Origin: Pseudomonadota bacterium
Lineage (GTDB): Bacteria; Pseudomonadota; Gammaproteobacteria; Burkholderiales; Burkholderiaceae_B
DNA length: 35,766 nucleotides
Direction: 5' to 3'
NCBI GenBank assembly: GCA_023389155.1
Contig: JAEWEV010000020.1
Location: 1-35,766, forward strand
The notes under the pieces were generated by a model. That model worked only from the letters and a program-made list of their open reading frames with translations, did no database searches and was not told the origin of the DNA. The translations under genes were made by a program, and so were the position numbers. Below are positions 1 through 7,049 of the stretch, in pieces. Positions within the stretch are counted from its first letter, which is position 1; every line of letters starts with the position of its first letter.

Positions 1-127
1 CAGAACGCCAATGCAGACCTTGCTTGAGGGTAAGGCGGTTTGGGAATCGAAGAATGTGAACCAAATCTAATCTGACAGACACTGCATTACAAACGGGTAA
101 CTGTCAGATCATGTTTGAGCTAGTACA
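1..127 (+). mobile_element. 3' end of an insertion sequence (probably IS481-like), cut by the window edge
   Basis: This is the right end of an insertion element. It holds the last codons of a transposase (stop at 68-70), then a 57-bp tail with an 8-bp inverted repeat (71-78 and 101-108). It finishes at a terminal sequence ending in ACA at 125-127, the usual 5'-TG...CA-3' type of end for this family. At 128 the sequence switches abruptly to the antisense of an hsdM gene, which fixes the boundary to within a few bases. The family call rests on memory of the transposase tail and terminal repeat and is moderate. The left end lies outside the window. Confidence 0.6.
2..70 (+). CDS. Transposase, C-terminal fragment (partial at window edge)
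   Basis: Reading from base 2 gives 22 residues before a TAA stop, beginning RTPMQTLLEGK. That resembles the C-terminal tail of integrase-core (DDE, rve) transposases of the IS481 group, where a TPMQ/TPxxA motif follows the catalytic core. The catalytic DDE residues lie upstream, outside the window, so it cannot be told whether the gene is intact. The stop is 57 bp before the presumed end of the element, a normal arrangement. Confidence 0.5.
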   Translation, partial: RTPMQTLLEGKAVWESKNVNQI

Positions 128-256
128 GATAAAGCGGTAAAACAGCGTGCCGAGTACGTATTGCTTAAAATCCCAGCCATCCACAGCGCCGCGCACATCG
201 TTGGCAATGGCCCAAATCTGGCGTTGCAGGGCGGCACGTTGTTGGTTACTTGTCAT
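128..256 (-). pseudogene. hsdM: hsdM, type I restriction-modification methyltransferase subunit: N-terminal stump cut by the IS
   Basis: On the minus strand, ATG at 256-254 opens a 43-codon frame including QRQIWAIANDVRGAVDGWDF and ending LGTLFYRFI. This is the typical start of HsdM, the methylase subunit of type I restriction-modification (HsdM_N helical domain, before the SAM-binding N6-adenine methylase domain). A purine-rich site (AGGAAC) precedes the ATG. After Ile43 the frame enters the insertion sequence and stops within about ten codons. The family normally has about 500-800 residues, so this copy is inactive unless the rest resumes beyond the element. hsdS and hsdR, if present, would lie left of the window. 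Confidence 0.75.
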
Positions 257-371
257 ACTGCTGTTCCTGTTTTAATTTGTTTGATACATGAAATCAAATT
301 GCTTCTCGACTGATATGGAATTGGCAGCAAAGTACTCACCGTTGCTGCCTCTGGTAGTTTCGCGTAGTGTA

Positions 372-386
372 TCTGGTCTGACCAGA
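372..386. promoter_or_regulatory. Perfect 6-bp inverted repeat upstream of the hsdM stump
   Basis: TCTGGT-CTG-ACCAGA is a perfect inverted repeat with a 3-bp centre, about 115 bp upstream of the hsdM start. It could be an operator for a restriction-modification controller or chance. No regulator gene is visible nearby. No T-run follows, so it is not a terminator. Confidence 0.25.
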
Positions 387-399
387 GTGTCTGTTTTAG

Positions 400-1005
400 A
401 CCATTGATCTTTTGTAATTCTATATCTGAAAAATATCGTTACATTATAGCGAAAATAGGGGTCGATCTGAAAATAGCAGGTGTACCTGCCGTATTGGATT
501 CACTGCTTTATATATTCCCTGTCTACCAACTCGCTAGGCTGCAGTCGGGAACGTTAATCAGGTCTGTGATGCGACTTAATTTTGCCTCACTCATCAGCCG
601 ATCTTTCTGAGCCAGCCATTTGCTTCAATAATCCACTCATTGCACCAATGCGTTTGGGACCCTTAAAGCTGTAGTTTGCAAATCTTGTTCTTTTAAATCC
701 AGATTTATCGGGTATCTAACGAAAATATCCCTCTTATCTTGGTATTTTCCGAATTACTACTTCCATAACAAGAGATTTTTCGGAAAAAGGCCCTTTAGAA
801 CTTTAGTTCCACTTTCATTGCGAGAGAATAAAAAATCGACTTTTTAGTAGGATTTAGCCATTTTTACCTAAACTATTGATTTAAATAAGAAAGAAAAAAT
901 TCGAATAATAATCGCTCTGATTTTAAAGTTACAGAAATCTGATTTTAAGAAAACTTCGACAACAATCGACACTACTCCCTAAAATGTAACAGTGCCCTTC
1001 CCCCT
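400..1005. other. AT-rich stretch without a recognisable gene
   Basis: This stretch is clearly richer in A and T than the rest of the window, most strongly from about 700 to 960. Short open frames exist on both strands: a 68-codon plus-strand frame at 404-610 and a 45-codon minus-strand frame ending near 600. Neither has a good ribosome-binding site or a recognisable protein family. It separates the IS-interrupted hsdM from the groE promoter and is probably the decayed edge of a horizontally acquired restriction-modification island, by inference from composition and neighbours. Confidence 0.45.
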
Positions 1006-1034
1006 CTTGAAACTATAGCAATCATCCCTATAAT
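1006..1034 (+). promoter_or_regulatory. groESL promoter with overlapping sigma70 and sigma32-like elements
   Basis: CTTGAAA at 1006-1012 matches the sigma32 -35 consensus, and CCCTAT at 1026-1031 fits a sigma32 -10 with a 13-bp gap. The same DNA reads as a sigma70 promoter: TTGAAA (1007-1012), 16-bp gap, TATAAT (1029-1034). Transcription would start inside or just before the CIRCE element, which HrcA could then block. The elements are visible; their use is inferred. Confidence 0.7.
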
Positions 1035-1060
1035 TAGCACTCAGTAGGGTCGAGTGCTAA
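1034..1060. promoter_or_regulatory. CIRCE operator (HrcA binding site)
   Basis: TTAGCACTC-N9-GAGTGCTAA is an exact match to the CIRCE consensus, the operator bound by the heat-shock repressor HrcA. It overlaps the last base of the -10 element and lies 58 bp before the groES start. HrcA repression combined with a sigma32-type promoter is known from beta- and alphaproteobacteria. hrcA itself is not in the window. Confidence 0.95.
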
Positions 1061-1118
1061 CAGCTCACCTGACTTCTTAATTTACCAACCTAATTTTTAT
1101 ACATTCAGGAGTTTCTCC

Positions 1119-1406
1119 ATGGCATTGCGTCCTTTGCAAGACCGCGTGATCATCAAGCGCCTCGATAACGAACGTAAAACCGCGTCCGGCATCGTTATCC
1201 CTGACAGTGCAGCAGAAAAACCAGATCAGGGTGAAGTTGTTGCTGTTGGCCCAGGCAAAAAAACTGAAGATGGCAAAGTCATCGCTATTGACCTGAAAGT
1301 AGGCGATAAAGTCCTGTTCGGTAAATATGCCGGTCAGTCCGTCAAAGTTGACGGCGAAGAGCTGCTGGTTATCCGCGAAGAAGAGATCCTCGCAGTAATC
1401 GGCTGA
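1119..1406 (+). CDS. groES: Co-chaperonin GroES (Hsp10)
   Basis: GroES forms the heptameric lid of the GroEL folding chamber in the cytoplasm. The 95-residue protein has the family's usual length and shows the N-terminal signature LRPLQDRVIIKR, the mobile-loop region around ERKTASGIVIPDSA, and the C-terminal KVLFGKYAG and EELLVIREEEILAVI segments. AGGAG (1107-1111) lies 7 bases before the ATG. It is first in the groESL operon, with groEL following after 81 bp. The CIRCE element and heat-shock-like promoter just upstream predict heat induction. Nothing in the sequence is unusual. Confidence 0.98.
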   Translation: MALRPLQDRVIIKRLDNERKTASGIVIPDSAAEKPDQGEVVAVGPGKKTEDGKVIAIDLKVGDKVLFGKYAGQSVKVDGEELLVIREEEILAVIG

Positions 1407-1487
1407 TCCACCCGCAAAAACGAATCTGCCCGCCCTGCTTTGCATGGGATAAAAGGGTAACCGAGACAATCAATCAAGGAATCAAAC

Positions 1488-3134
1488 ATGGCTGCTAAGC
1501 AAGTACTATTCGGTGACGACGCACGTGTGCGTATCGTCCGTGGTGTAAACACTCTGGCAAACGCTGTTAAGACAACGCTGGGCCCTAAAGGTCGTAACGT
1601 TGTGCTGGAGCGCTCTTTCGGCGCCCCTACCGTAACTAAAGACGGTGTATCTGTTGCCAAAGAAATCGAACTGAAAGACAAATTCGAAAACATTGGCGCC
1701 CAGCTGGTAAAAGAAGTTGCCTCCAAAACGTCTGACCACGCCGGTGACGGTACAACAACCGCTACTGTTCTGGCTCAGGCTGTTGTTGAAGAAGGCCTTA
1801 AATACGTAGCCGCCGGCATCAACCCAATGGACCTGAAACGCGGTATCGACAAAGCGGTTGCAGCTGCTGTTTCTGAACTGCAAACTCTGTCACGTCCATG
1901 CACAACCAGCAAGGAAATTGCTCAGGTGGGTTCTATCTCTGCCAACAGCGACAGCTCTATCGGCGACATCATTGCAAACGCAATGGACAAAGTCGGTAAA
2001 GAAGGCGTGATCACTGTTGAAGACGGCAAATCCCTGGACAACGAACTTGACGTTGTTGAAGGTATGCAGTTTGACCGCGGATACCTGTCTCCTTACTTCA
2101 TCAACAACCAGGACAAACAGGTTGCTGCTCTGGAAGATCCGTACATCCTGATTTTCGACAAAAAAATCAGCAACATCCGTGATCTGCTGCCCATCCTGGA
2201 ACAAGTTGCCAAATCAAGCCGTCCTCTGCTGATCATTGCTGAAGACGTTGAAGGTGAAGCACTGGCAACACTGGTTGTGAACAACATCCGTGGCATCCTG
2301 AAAACCACTGCCGTCAAGGCTCCTGGCTTTGGTGATCGCCGTAAGGCCATGCTGGAAGACATCGCCATCCTGACTGGCGGTACCGTTATCTCTGAAGAAA
2401 CCGGTATGTCTCTGGAAAAAGCCACGATCGACGATCTGGGCCAGGCTAAACGCATCGAAGTTGCCAAAGAAAACACCACCATCATCGACGGTGCTGGCGT
2501 TAGCGCAAACATCGAATCTCGCGTCAAACAGATCCGTACGCAAATCGAAGAAGCGACTTCTGACTACGATCGCGAAAAACTGCAAGAGCGTGTTGCCAAA
2601 CTGGCAGGCGGTGTTGCTGTGATCCGTGTTGGTGCTGCAACCGAAGTTGAAATGAAAGAGAAAAAAGCACGTGTTGAAGATGCGCTGCATGCAACTCGCG
2701 CTGCGGTTGAAGAAGGTATTGTTCCTGGCGGTGGCGTTGCCCTGATTCGTGCCAAGAAAGCCATCGAACAGATCAAAGGCGCAAACGCCGATCAGGATGC
2801 AGGTATCAAACTGATTCTGCGTGCTGTTGAAGCTCCTCTGCGTACGATCGTTTCCAATGCTGGCGATGAGCCTAGCGTCGTCGTCAACCAGGTTGCCCAA
2901 GGTGAAGGCAACTACGGTTACAACGCGGCTACCGGTGAATACGGTGATCTGGTTGAGCAAGGTGTTCTGGACCCAACCAAAGTGACCCGCACTGCACTGC
3001 AAAACGCTGCCTCTGTTGCCAGCCTGCTGCTGACAACTGAAGCTGCTGTTTGCGAAATCGTCGAAGACAAACCAGCTCCTGCCATGCCTGATATGGGTGG
3101 CATGGGTGGTATGGGCGGCATGGGCGGATTCTAA
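1488..3134 (+). CDS. groEL: Chaperonin GroEL (Hsp60)
   Basis: GroEL is the ATP-driven tetradecameric folding chamber that works with GroES. The 548-residue protein is full length. It starts AAKQVLFGDDARVRIVRGVN and has the nucleotide-binding residues Asp52 (TVTKDGVSVAKEI) and Asp87 (GDGTTTATVLAQ), the apical region around PYILIFDKKISNIRDLLP, and the Gly-Gly-Met C-terminal tail (four GGM units then GF). An AAGGA site precedes the ATG. The residue before AGDGTTT is His84, where Asn or Ala is more usual from memory. It shares the groES promoter and is followed by a hairpin and a rho-independent terminator. Confidence 0.98.
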   Translation: MAAKQVLFGDDARVRIVRGVNTLANAVKTTLGPKGRNVVLERSFGAPTVTKDGVSVAKEIELKDKFENIGAQLVKEVASKTSDHAGDGTTTATVLAQAVVEEGLKYVAAGINPMDLKRGIDKAVAAAVSELQTLSRPCTTSKEIAQVGSISANSDSSIGDIIANAMDKVGKEGVITVEDGKSLDNELDVVEGMQFDRGYLSPYFINNQDKQVAALEDPYILIFDKKISNIRDLLPILEQVAKSSRPLLIIAEDVEGEALATLVVNNIRGILKTTAVKAPGFGDRRKAMLEDIAILTGGTVISEETGMSLEKATIDDLGQAKRIEVAKENTTIIDGAGVSANIESRVKQIRTQIEEATSDYDREKLQERVAKLAGGVAVIRVGAATEVEMKEKKARVEDALHATRAAVEEGIVPGGGVALIRAKKAIEQIKGANADQDAGIKLILRAVEAPLRTIVSNAGDEPSVVVNQVAQGEGNYGYNAATGEYGDLVEQGVLDPTKVTRTALQNAASVASLLLTTEAAVCEIVEDKPAPAMPDMGGMGGMGGMGGF

Positions 3135-3159
3135 TCCTCTTTCAGGCTACGCAATACCC

Positions 3160-3178
3160 GGCCCGCTTCCGGCGGGCC
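3160..3178. terminator. GC-rich hairpin after groEL (first of two)
   Basis: GGCCCGC-TTCCG-GCGGGCC is a perfect 7-bp stem 26 bp after the groEL stop. No T-run follows, so on its own it probably stabilises the mRNA 3' end, ahead of the true terminator at 3190. Confidence 0.6.
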
Positions 3179-3189
3179 AGCTGCAGAAG

Positions 3190-3222
3190 AACCCCGAACG
3201 GTTATCCGTTTCGGGGTTTTTT
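3190..3222 (+). terminator. Rho-independent terminator of groESL
   Basis: AACCCCGAACGG-TTAT-CCG(T)TTCGGGGTT forms a 12-bp stem with one bulged T. It continues into a run of T residues to about 3222. It separates the groESL transcript from dgkA. Confidence 0.9.
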
Positions 3223-3307
3223 CATACCTGTGACCACCTTATCCCAAGGTGCTTGAATCGGCTTTTGCGGCGAGGTTTAATCAAGCCGTAGCGTTTTGTG
3301 AACTACA

Positions 3308-3712
3308 ATGTCGTTCATGAATCGACCCAGCCATCCTCACGTCCGAAAGAACCGCGGTGTTCTGCGTTTCATGCAGGCAACTGTGTATTCGGCACAGGGC
3401 TTCCGTGCAGCCTTCACCAGCGAAGAGGCGTTCCGTCAGGAACTGATTGTGTGTCTTGTACTCACACCGTGCGCCTTTTTGCTGGGGCGCAACTTCGCGG
3501 AAATAGCCATACTGCTGGGTGTTCTGGTCAGTGTCCTCACGGTGGAGCTCATCAATTCTGCCATCGAGGTCCTCGCCGACACGGTCAGTTCCGAAACGCA
3601 TCCCCTGATTGGGCAAACCAAGGATATTGCCAGCGCGGCTGTCATGATGGTGATTTCCTTTGCCGGTCTTGTCTGGCTTGGTCTGCTCCTTGTACGTCTG
3701 TTTTCACATTAA
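3308..3712 (+). CDS. dgkA: Diacylglycerol kinase (DgkA family)
   Basis: A small inner-membrane kinase that phosphorylates diacylglycerol to phosphatidate with ATP, recycling lipid from membrane-derived oligosaccharide synthesis. The 134 residues include the family signature around ELINSAIEVLADTVS (catalytic Glu and Asn), an amphipathic N-terminal part (RFMQATVYSAQGFRAAF) and three predicted membrane helices (about 47-62, 64-85, 108-131). The start is uncertain: ATG at 3317 (MNRPSHP) is equally possible and neither has a clear ribosome-binding site. The stop is 6 bases before pyrF, so the two are probably cotranscribed. Confidence 0.92.
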   Translation: MSFMNRPSHPHVRKNRGVLRFMQATVYSAQGFRAAFTSEEAFRQELIVCLVLTPCAFLLGRNFAEIAILLGVLVSVLTVELINSAIEVLADTVSSETHPLIGQTKDIASAAVMMVISFAGLVWLGLLLVRLFSH

Positions 3713-3718
3713 GCATCA

Positions 3719-4543
3719 ATGACATTTATCGAAAAACTGCAATCCGCCTGGCAGAGCCAGAATTCCCTCCTGATGGTCGGCCTCGATCCCGATCTTGAAA
3801 GGCTGCCCGTCAGCATGAAGCAGGATCGGCAATCCACCTTCGAATTTTGCAAGGGAATCGTGGATGCCGCTGCGCCCTACGCCTGCGGCTTCAAGCCGCA
3901 GATTGCCTATTTTGCCTCTCAGGGTGCCGAAGAGCAGTTGTCACAACTATGCACCTATATCCACGAGACTTACCCTCACCTGCCGATCGTCCTGGACGCC
4001 AAGCGAGGAGACATCGGAACGACCGCCGAGCATTATGCCCGGGAAGCCTACGAACGCTATAAGGCAGATGCGGTAACGGTAAGTCCCTATATGGGTTTCG
4101 ATTCCATTGAGCCATATCTGGCATGGCAGGATCGGGGCATTATTGTTCTGTGCCGCACGTCGAATCCGGGTGGATCGGATCTGCAGTTTGTGGAATCCGC
4201 CAGCGGTGAGCCTCTTTATTTGCATGTGGCCAGCATGGTGGCGGACAAATGGAATGTACATGGACAGTGCGGCCTGGTCGTTGGAGCCACGTTCCCGGAT
4301 GAGCTTGCCAAGGTACGCGAGCGCGTAGGCGATAGCATGCCTCTGCTGGTGCCTGGCATTGGTGCCCAGGGCGGAGATATCCAGGAAACAGTGAAGGCCG
4401 GACGCGCCACGGATGGCACGGGAATGATGATCAATTCGTCACGCGCGATTTTGTATGCCAGTTCCGATGATGACTGGCAGGAGGCAGCGGCCCGCGTGAC
4501 GCGCGAGACCCGTGACCAGATTAATCTCGCCCGCGGCAAGTGA
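3719..4543 (+). CDS. pyrF: Orotidine 5'-phosphate decarboxylase, class 2
   Basis: Catalyses the last step of de novo UMP synthesis, OMP to UMP plus CO2. The 274-residue length and the DAKRGDIGTTAEHYA catalytic motif (Asp93, Lys95, Asp98) place it in the longer class 2 PyrF subfamily rather than the 230-residue E. coli type. N-terminal LLMVGLDPDLERLP and the late VPGIGAQGGD phosphate-binding segment are also present. It begins 6 bases after dgkA. The plus-strand transcript meets the minus-strand pncC operon end to end; a palindrome at 4571 lies between them. Confidence 0.97.
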   Translation: MTFIEKLQSAWQSQNSLLMVGLDPDLERLPVSMKQDRQSTFEFCKGIVDAAAPYACGFKPQIAYFASQGAEEQLSQLCTYIHETYPHLPIVLDAKRGDIGTTAEHYAREAYERYKADAVTVSPYMGFDSIEPYLAWQDRGIIVLCRTSNPGGSDLQFVESASGEPLYLHVASMVADKWNVHGQCGLVVGATFPDELAKVRERVGDSMPLLVPGIGAQGGDIQETVKAGRATDGTGMMINSSRAILYASSDDDWQEAAARVTRETRDQINLARGK

Positions 4544-4570
4544 ATAAAGGATCGGAAAAAGGTTTGGAAA

Positions 4571-4590
4571 AGATCTGCCGTGGCAGATCT
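4571..4590 (-). terminator. Hairpin terminator for the minus-strand pncC operon
   Basis: AGATCTGCC-GT-GGCAGATCT is a near-perfect palindrome. Read on the minus strand it is followed by a T-run (TTTCC, then TTTTT further on), as expected for a rho-independent terminator of the operon ending with pncC at 4815. It may also limit read-through from pyrF on the other strand. Confidence 0.6.
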
Positions 4591-4814
4591 GAACACGCTT
4601 ACTGTTGTAACGGGCAGACATTCTCTTTCATTGCTTGAACAGCAAGACGCCCAAAGAAGGTAAAGAGGTTGAAGTCCGGCGTGACGATGGCAGCCACTGG
4701 GTGCCGACCGCGTTCCCACGGGCTCGCCAATCGGGGATTCGATGGTCGGTCCATAGGCCAGCGCAATCGCTCACTGCCCGGCCTGCGCGGCCCGGCGCAT
4801 GGCTCAATCGCCTT
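4591..4814. other. Gap between pyrF/terminator and pncC without an assignable gene
   Basis: About 220 bp with open frames on both strands, for example a plus-strand frame from 4635 beginning MNSKTPKEGKEVEVRRDDG. That frame runs into the end of pncC. None has a convincing ribosome-binding site or a recognised family. It may simply be the 3' untranslated end of the minus-strand operon. Confidence 0.3.
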
Positions 4815-5327
4815 TTAATTTTCGTCGACAATACGCCGGGTAACTTCCATCGCGTAGATTACGGCCTGGACGCGAACCTGGTGACGGTCGCCGACAAAAT
4901 TCTGTGAAAAAGGCAGAGTGACGATGCCCTCGCCCTTGCGGTATGAAACGGCAAAGCAAACCAGCCCGACTGGTTTTGTGTCGGTGCCGCCATCGGGTCC
5001 GGCGATGCCCGTTGTGCTGACAGCGCAGGTAGATAGCGGCGCATTACTCAGAACCCCTTCGGCCATTTCGATGGCGACCTCTTCGCTGACCGCACCGAAT
5101 TTGTCCAGCGCACTGTGGTTAACGCCCAGCATATCCATCTTGGCTTCGTTGGTATAGGTGACAAAGCCTCGGTCAAACCATTGGCTGGAGCCGGGAATGG
5201 CGGTCACAGCGCCGGCGAGCAAACCGCCGGTGCAGGATTCTGCAATACCCAAAAGCCAGCTTTTTTTCTTCAGGGATTCGCCCAAATCGGCAGCAACCTG
5301 CCATTGCCCACTTAACAATTCTGACAT
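4815..5327 (-). CDS. pncC: Nicotinamide-nucleotide amidohydrolase PncC (CinA C-terminal domain, stand-alone)
   Basis: PncC deamidates NMN to nicotinate mononucleotide, returning the by-product of NAD-dependent DNA ligase to NAD synthesis. The 170 residues are the CinA C-terminal domain alone: LGIAESCTGGLLAGAVTAIPG near the N terminus, the variable-loop region WFDRGFVTYTNEAK, and the STTGIAGPDGGTDTKPVGLV motif. The N-terminal molybdopterin-like domain of full CinA is absent, as is usual in proteobacteria. It is last in the minus-strand operon, 4 bases after pgpA. Confidence 0.93.
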   Translation of the reverse strand: MSELLSGQWQVAADLGESLKKKSWLLGIAESCTGGLLAGAVTAIPGSSQWFDRGFVTYTNEAKMDMLGVNHSALDKFGAVSEEVAIEMAEGVLSNAPLSTCAVSTTGIAGPDGGTDTKPVGLVCFAVSYRKGEGIVTLPFSQNFVGDRHQVRVQAVIYAMEVTRRIVDEN

Positions 5328-5331
5328 GCCC

Positions 5332-5883
5332 TTACCCCAATATCCTTGTTGCTAACGCCATGACGAATAACGTATAGGCTGCCGCGACAACATCGTCCCA
5401 CATGACACCGAACCCGTTCTTGAGCGTACGATCAAAATATCCGATAGGCGGCGGTTTGACGATATCAAAGAATCGAAACAGGATAAAGGCAACCAGCTGC
5501 CAGCCCAGATTCATGGGGGCGACCAGCAGGAGCACGGCCCAGAAAGCCACCATTTCGTCCCAGACGATACCACCGTGGTCGTCAACATGCATTTCCTGGG
5601 CAACGCGGTGGCAGCAATACACACCATAGGCAAAGCAGGCCAGAATAAAAAGGGCCATATAAAAATCGGTACCCAGCACGAAGCTTAGCGGCCACCATAG
5701 TACCCACGCCAGAAGCGTGCCCCAGGAGCCCGGGCCAGGCCGTACCAGCCCAGCGCCCAAGCCAAAGGCGAAAAGGCGATGAACGCTTGCACGAATCCAG
5801 CCGAAGGTGGGCCATTGCGATTTCATGTCAGGTTTGCTACTGGCGGCTTTATGTATGGTCTGCGTAGGAATATCTTCTATCAT
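5332..5883 (-). CDS. pgpA: Phosphatidylglycerophosphatase A
   Basis: An inner-membrane phosphatase that converts phosphatidylglycerophosphate to phosphatidylglycerol. The 183 residues contain family motifs VRPGPGSWGTLLAW, DDHGGIVWDEMVAFW (metal-binding Asp/Glu), FRFFDIVKPPPIGYFD and GFGVMWDDVVAA, spread over about four hydrophobic segments. An N-terminal extension of about 25 residues precedes the conserved part; the internal Met20 is an alternative start. It sits 10 bases after thiL and 4 bases before pncC, so it is in a tight operon. Confidence 0.95.
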   Translation of the reverse strand: MIEDIPTQTIHKAASSKPDMKSQWPTFGWIRASVHRLFAFGLGAGLVRPGPGSWGTLLAWVLWWPLSFVLGTDFYMALFILACFAYGVYCCHRVAQEMHVDDHGGIVWDEMVAFWAVLLLVAPMNLGWQLVAFILFRFFDIVKPPPIGYFDRTLKNGFGVMWDDVVAAAYTLFVMALATRILG

Positions 5884-5893
5884 GCGATTACTT

Positions 5894-6895
5894 CTAAGAT
5901 TTCAGCCCGCTCTGGCGGGCCGGCCGAAAATGATCGAAACCCGCTGGAAGCGCAGTGATTTCCTGCTGCCTGGCATCGAGTACCCGCAAGCCCTGTCCGG
6001 CATGAGTCTGGCCGATACGCGTAAGGGTAACGGAAAGCCTGTCAGCAAGCGCCTGCAATGCCGGTCGGGCAGTCTGCGGCGCAGTAAAACACAGCTCGTA
6101 GACATCGCCCCCGGCCAGTACCGATTGGCGCAACTGCTCGGGGTCGTCTTCTGGCAGGCTAAGATTAACAGGCATTAAAGATTCGTACAATACGGCAGCT
6201 ACGTCACTGGCCTGCAAAATATGTTTCAAGTCCTGCACCAGCCCATCGGAAATATCGATCATGGCGTGCGCCAGGGGCCGCAGGGCAAGACCCAGCTCCA
6301 CACGCGGCTGGGGCCATTCCAGCGCAGAACGCGTGGCCGCCAGAACCTGGCGTTGCCGCTCACTGAGGACTTCCCCCGCCTTCTGGCGTTGCAGCAAATT
6401 CAGTGCCCAGTCGGCAGCGCCCAGCGTGCCCGAGACCCAGATATCATCGTCCGGCCGGGCCCGGTCTCGAGCCAGATAGGGCTGCGTGACTTCGCCCAGG
6501 ACGGTGACGCTGATGACAATATCGTGCTCGCTACGGGTGGTGTCGCCACCGATCAGGGGGCATTGGTGTTTATCTGCCAGCTGGTTAAAACCGTGAGAAA
6601 ACGCATTCAGCCAGTCGGCATCGTAGCTGGGCAGCGCGATGCCCAGCAGGCAGCCGCGCGGCTTGGCCCCCATGGCAGCCAGATCCGACAAGTTGACTGC
6701 GAGAGCCTTATGCCCCAGGGATTCGGGATCGACATCTGCAAAGAAATGCCGGCCTTCGAGCAGGAGATCCTTGCTGATTGCCAGAGAGGTGCCCGCAGAA
6801 GGCTCGAAAACGGCGCAATCATCCCCCACCCCGATGTCGATGGACGCAGCGGGCCGGGTGAAATAATCGCGGATCAGGTCAAATTCGCCGGACAT
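5894..6895 (-). CDS. thiL: Thiamine-monophosphate kinase
   Basis: Phosphorylates thiamine monophosphate to the cofactor thiamine diphosphate with ATP. The 333 residues show GEFDLIRDYF at the N terminus, the metal-binding IGVGDDCAVF (22-30), LAVNLSDLAAMGAKP (65-79), LIGGDTTRS (114-122) and AMIDISDGL (211-219). The normally conserved GG(D/E)DYEL motif reads GGDVYEL (262-268), with Val265 where Asp is expected; see findings. Otherwise the protein appears complete. It follows nusB after 154 bp and precedes pgpA by 10 bases. Confidence 0.95.
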   Translation of the reverse strand: MSGEFDLIRDYFTRPAASIDIGVGDDCAVFEPSAGTSLAISKDLLLEGRHFFADVDPESLGHKALAVNLSDLAAMGAKPRGCLLGIALPSYDADWLNAFSHGFNQLADKHQCPLIGGDTTRSEHDIVISVTVLGEVTQPYLARDRARPDDDIWVSGTLGAADWALNLLQRQKAGEVLSERQRQVLAATRSALEWPQPRVELGLALRPLAHAMIDISDGLVQDLKHILQASDVAAVLYESLMPVNLSLPEDDPEQLRQSVLAGGDVYELCFTAPQTARPALQALADRLSVTLTRIGQTHAGQGLRVLDARQQEITALPAGFDHFRPARQSGLKS

Positions 6896-6933
6896 GGCAG
6901 TCGTTTTAAGGTCTCAATGTTGGCACGAGAGCG

Positions 6934-6981
6934 TTGACGCATGAATCTTGACGCGTGACGCAACGGGTAATTTGACGCATG
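6934..6981. repeat. Three copies of a 10-bp repeat (TTGACGCRTG) in the nusB-thiL gap
   Basis: TTGACGCATG occurs at 6934-6943 and 6972-6981, and TTGACGCGTG at 6948-6957. They lie in the 154-bp space between nusB and thiL on the minus-strand operon. This could be a binding site for a regulator or short-repeat slippage; nothing else in the gap is recognisable. Confidence 0.45.
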
Positions 6982-7049
6982 GGACGCCGGGCACATTCAG
7001 GGTAACGGCGCATCCGAAGACGCACACGCCAGCAAGTGACAGATCCGGC

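Noticed and set aside
404..610. 68-codon plus-strand frame in the AT-rich region
   Set aside because: No ribosome-binding site, no recognisable family, and the composition looks non-coding.
1077..3121. Many long minus-strand frames opposite groES/groEL
   Set aside because: They are antisense shadows of well-recognised genes with biased codon use.
4635..4907. Plus-strand 90-codon frame beginning MNSKTPKEGKEVEVRRDDG
   Set aside because: It overlaps the 3' end of pncC, has no clear ribosome-binding site, and the part after about residue 25 looks like random GC-rich translation. It could hide a short real peptide but is not supported.
6896..7049. TPP riboswitch ahead of thiL
   Set aside because: No CUGAGA-type core or paired helices recognisable; thiL is inside an operon.
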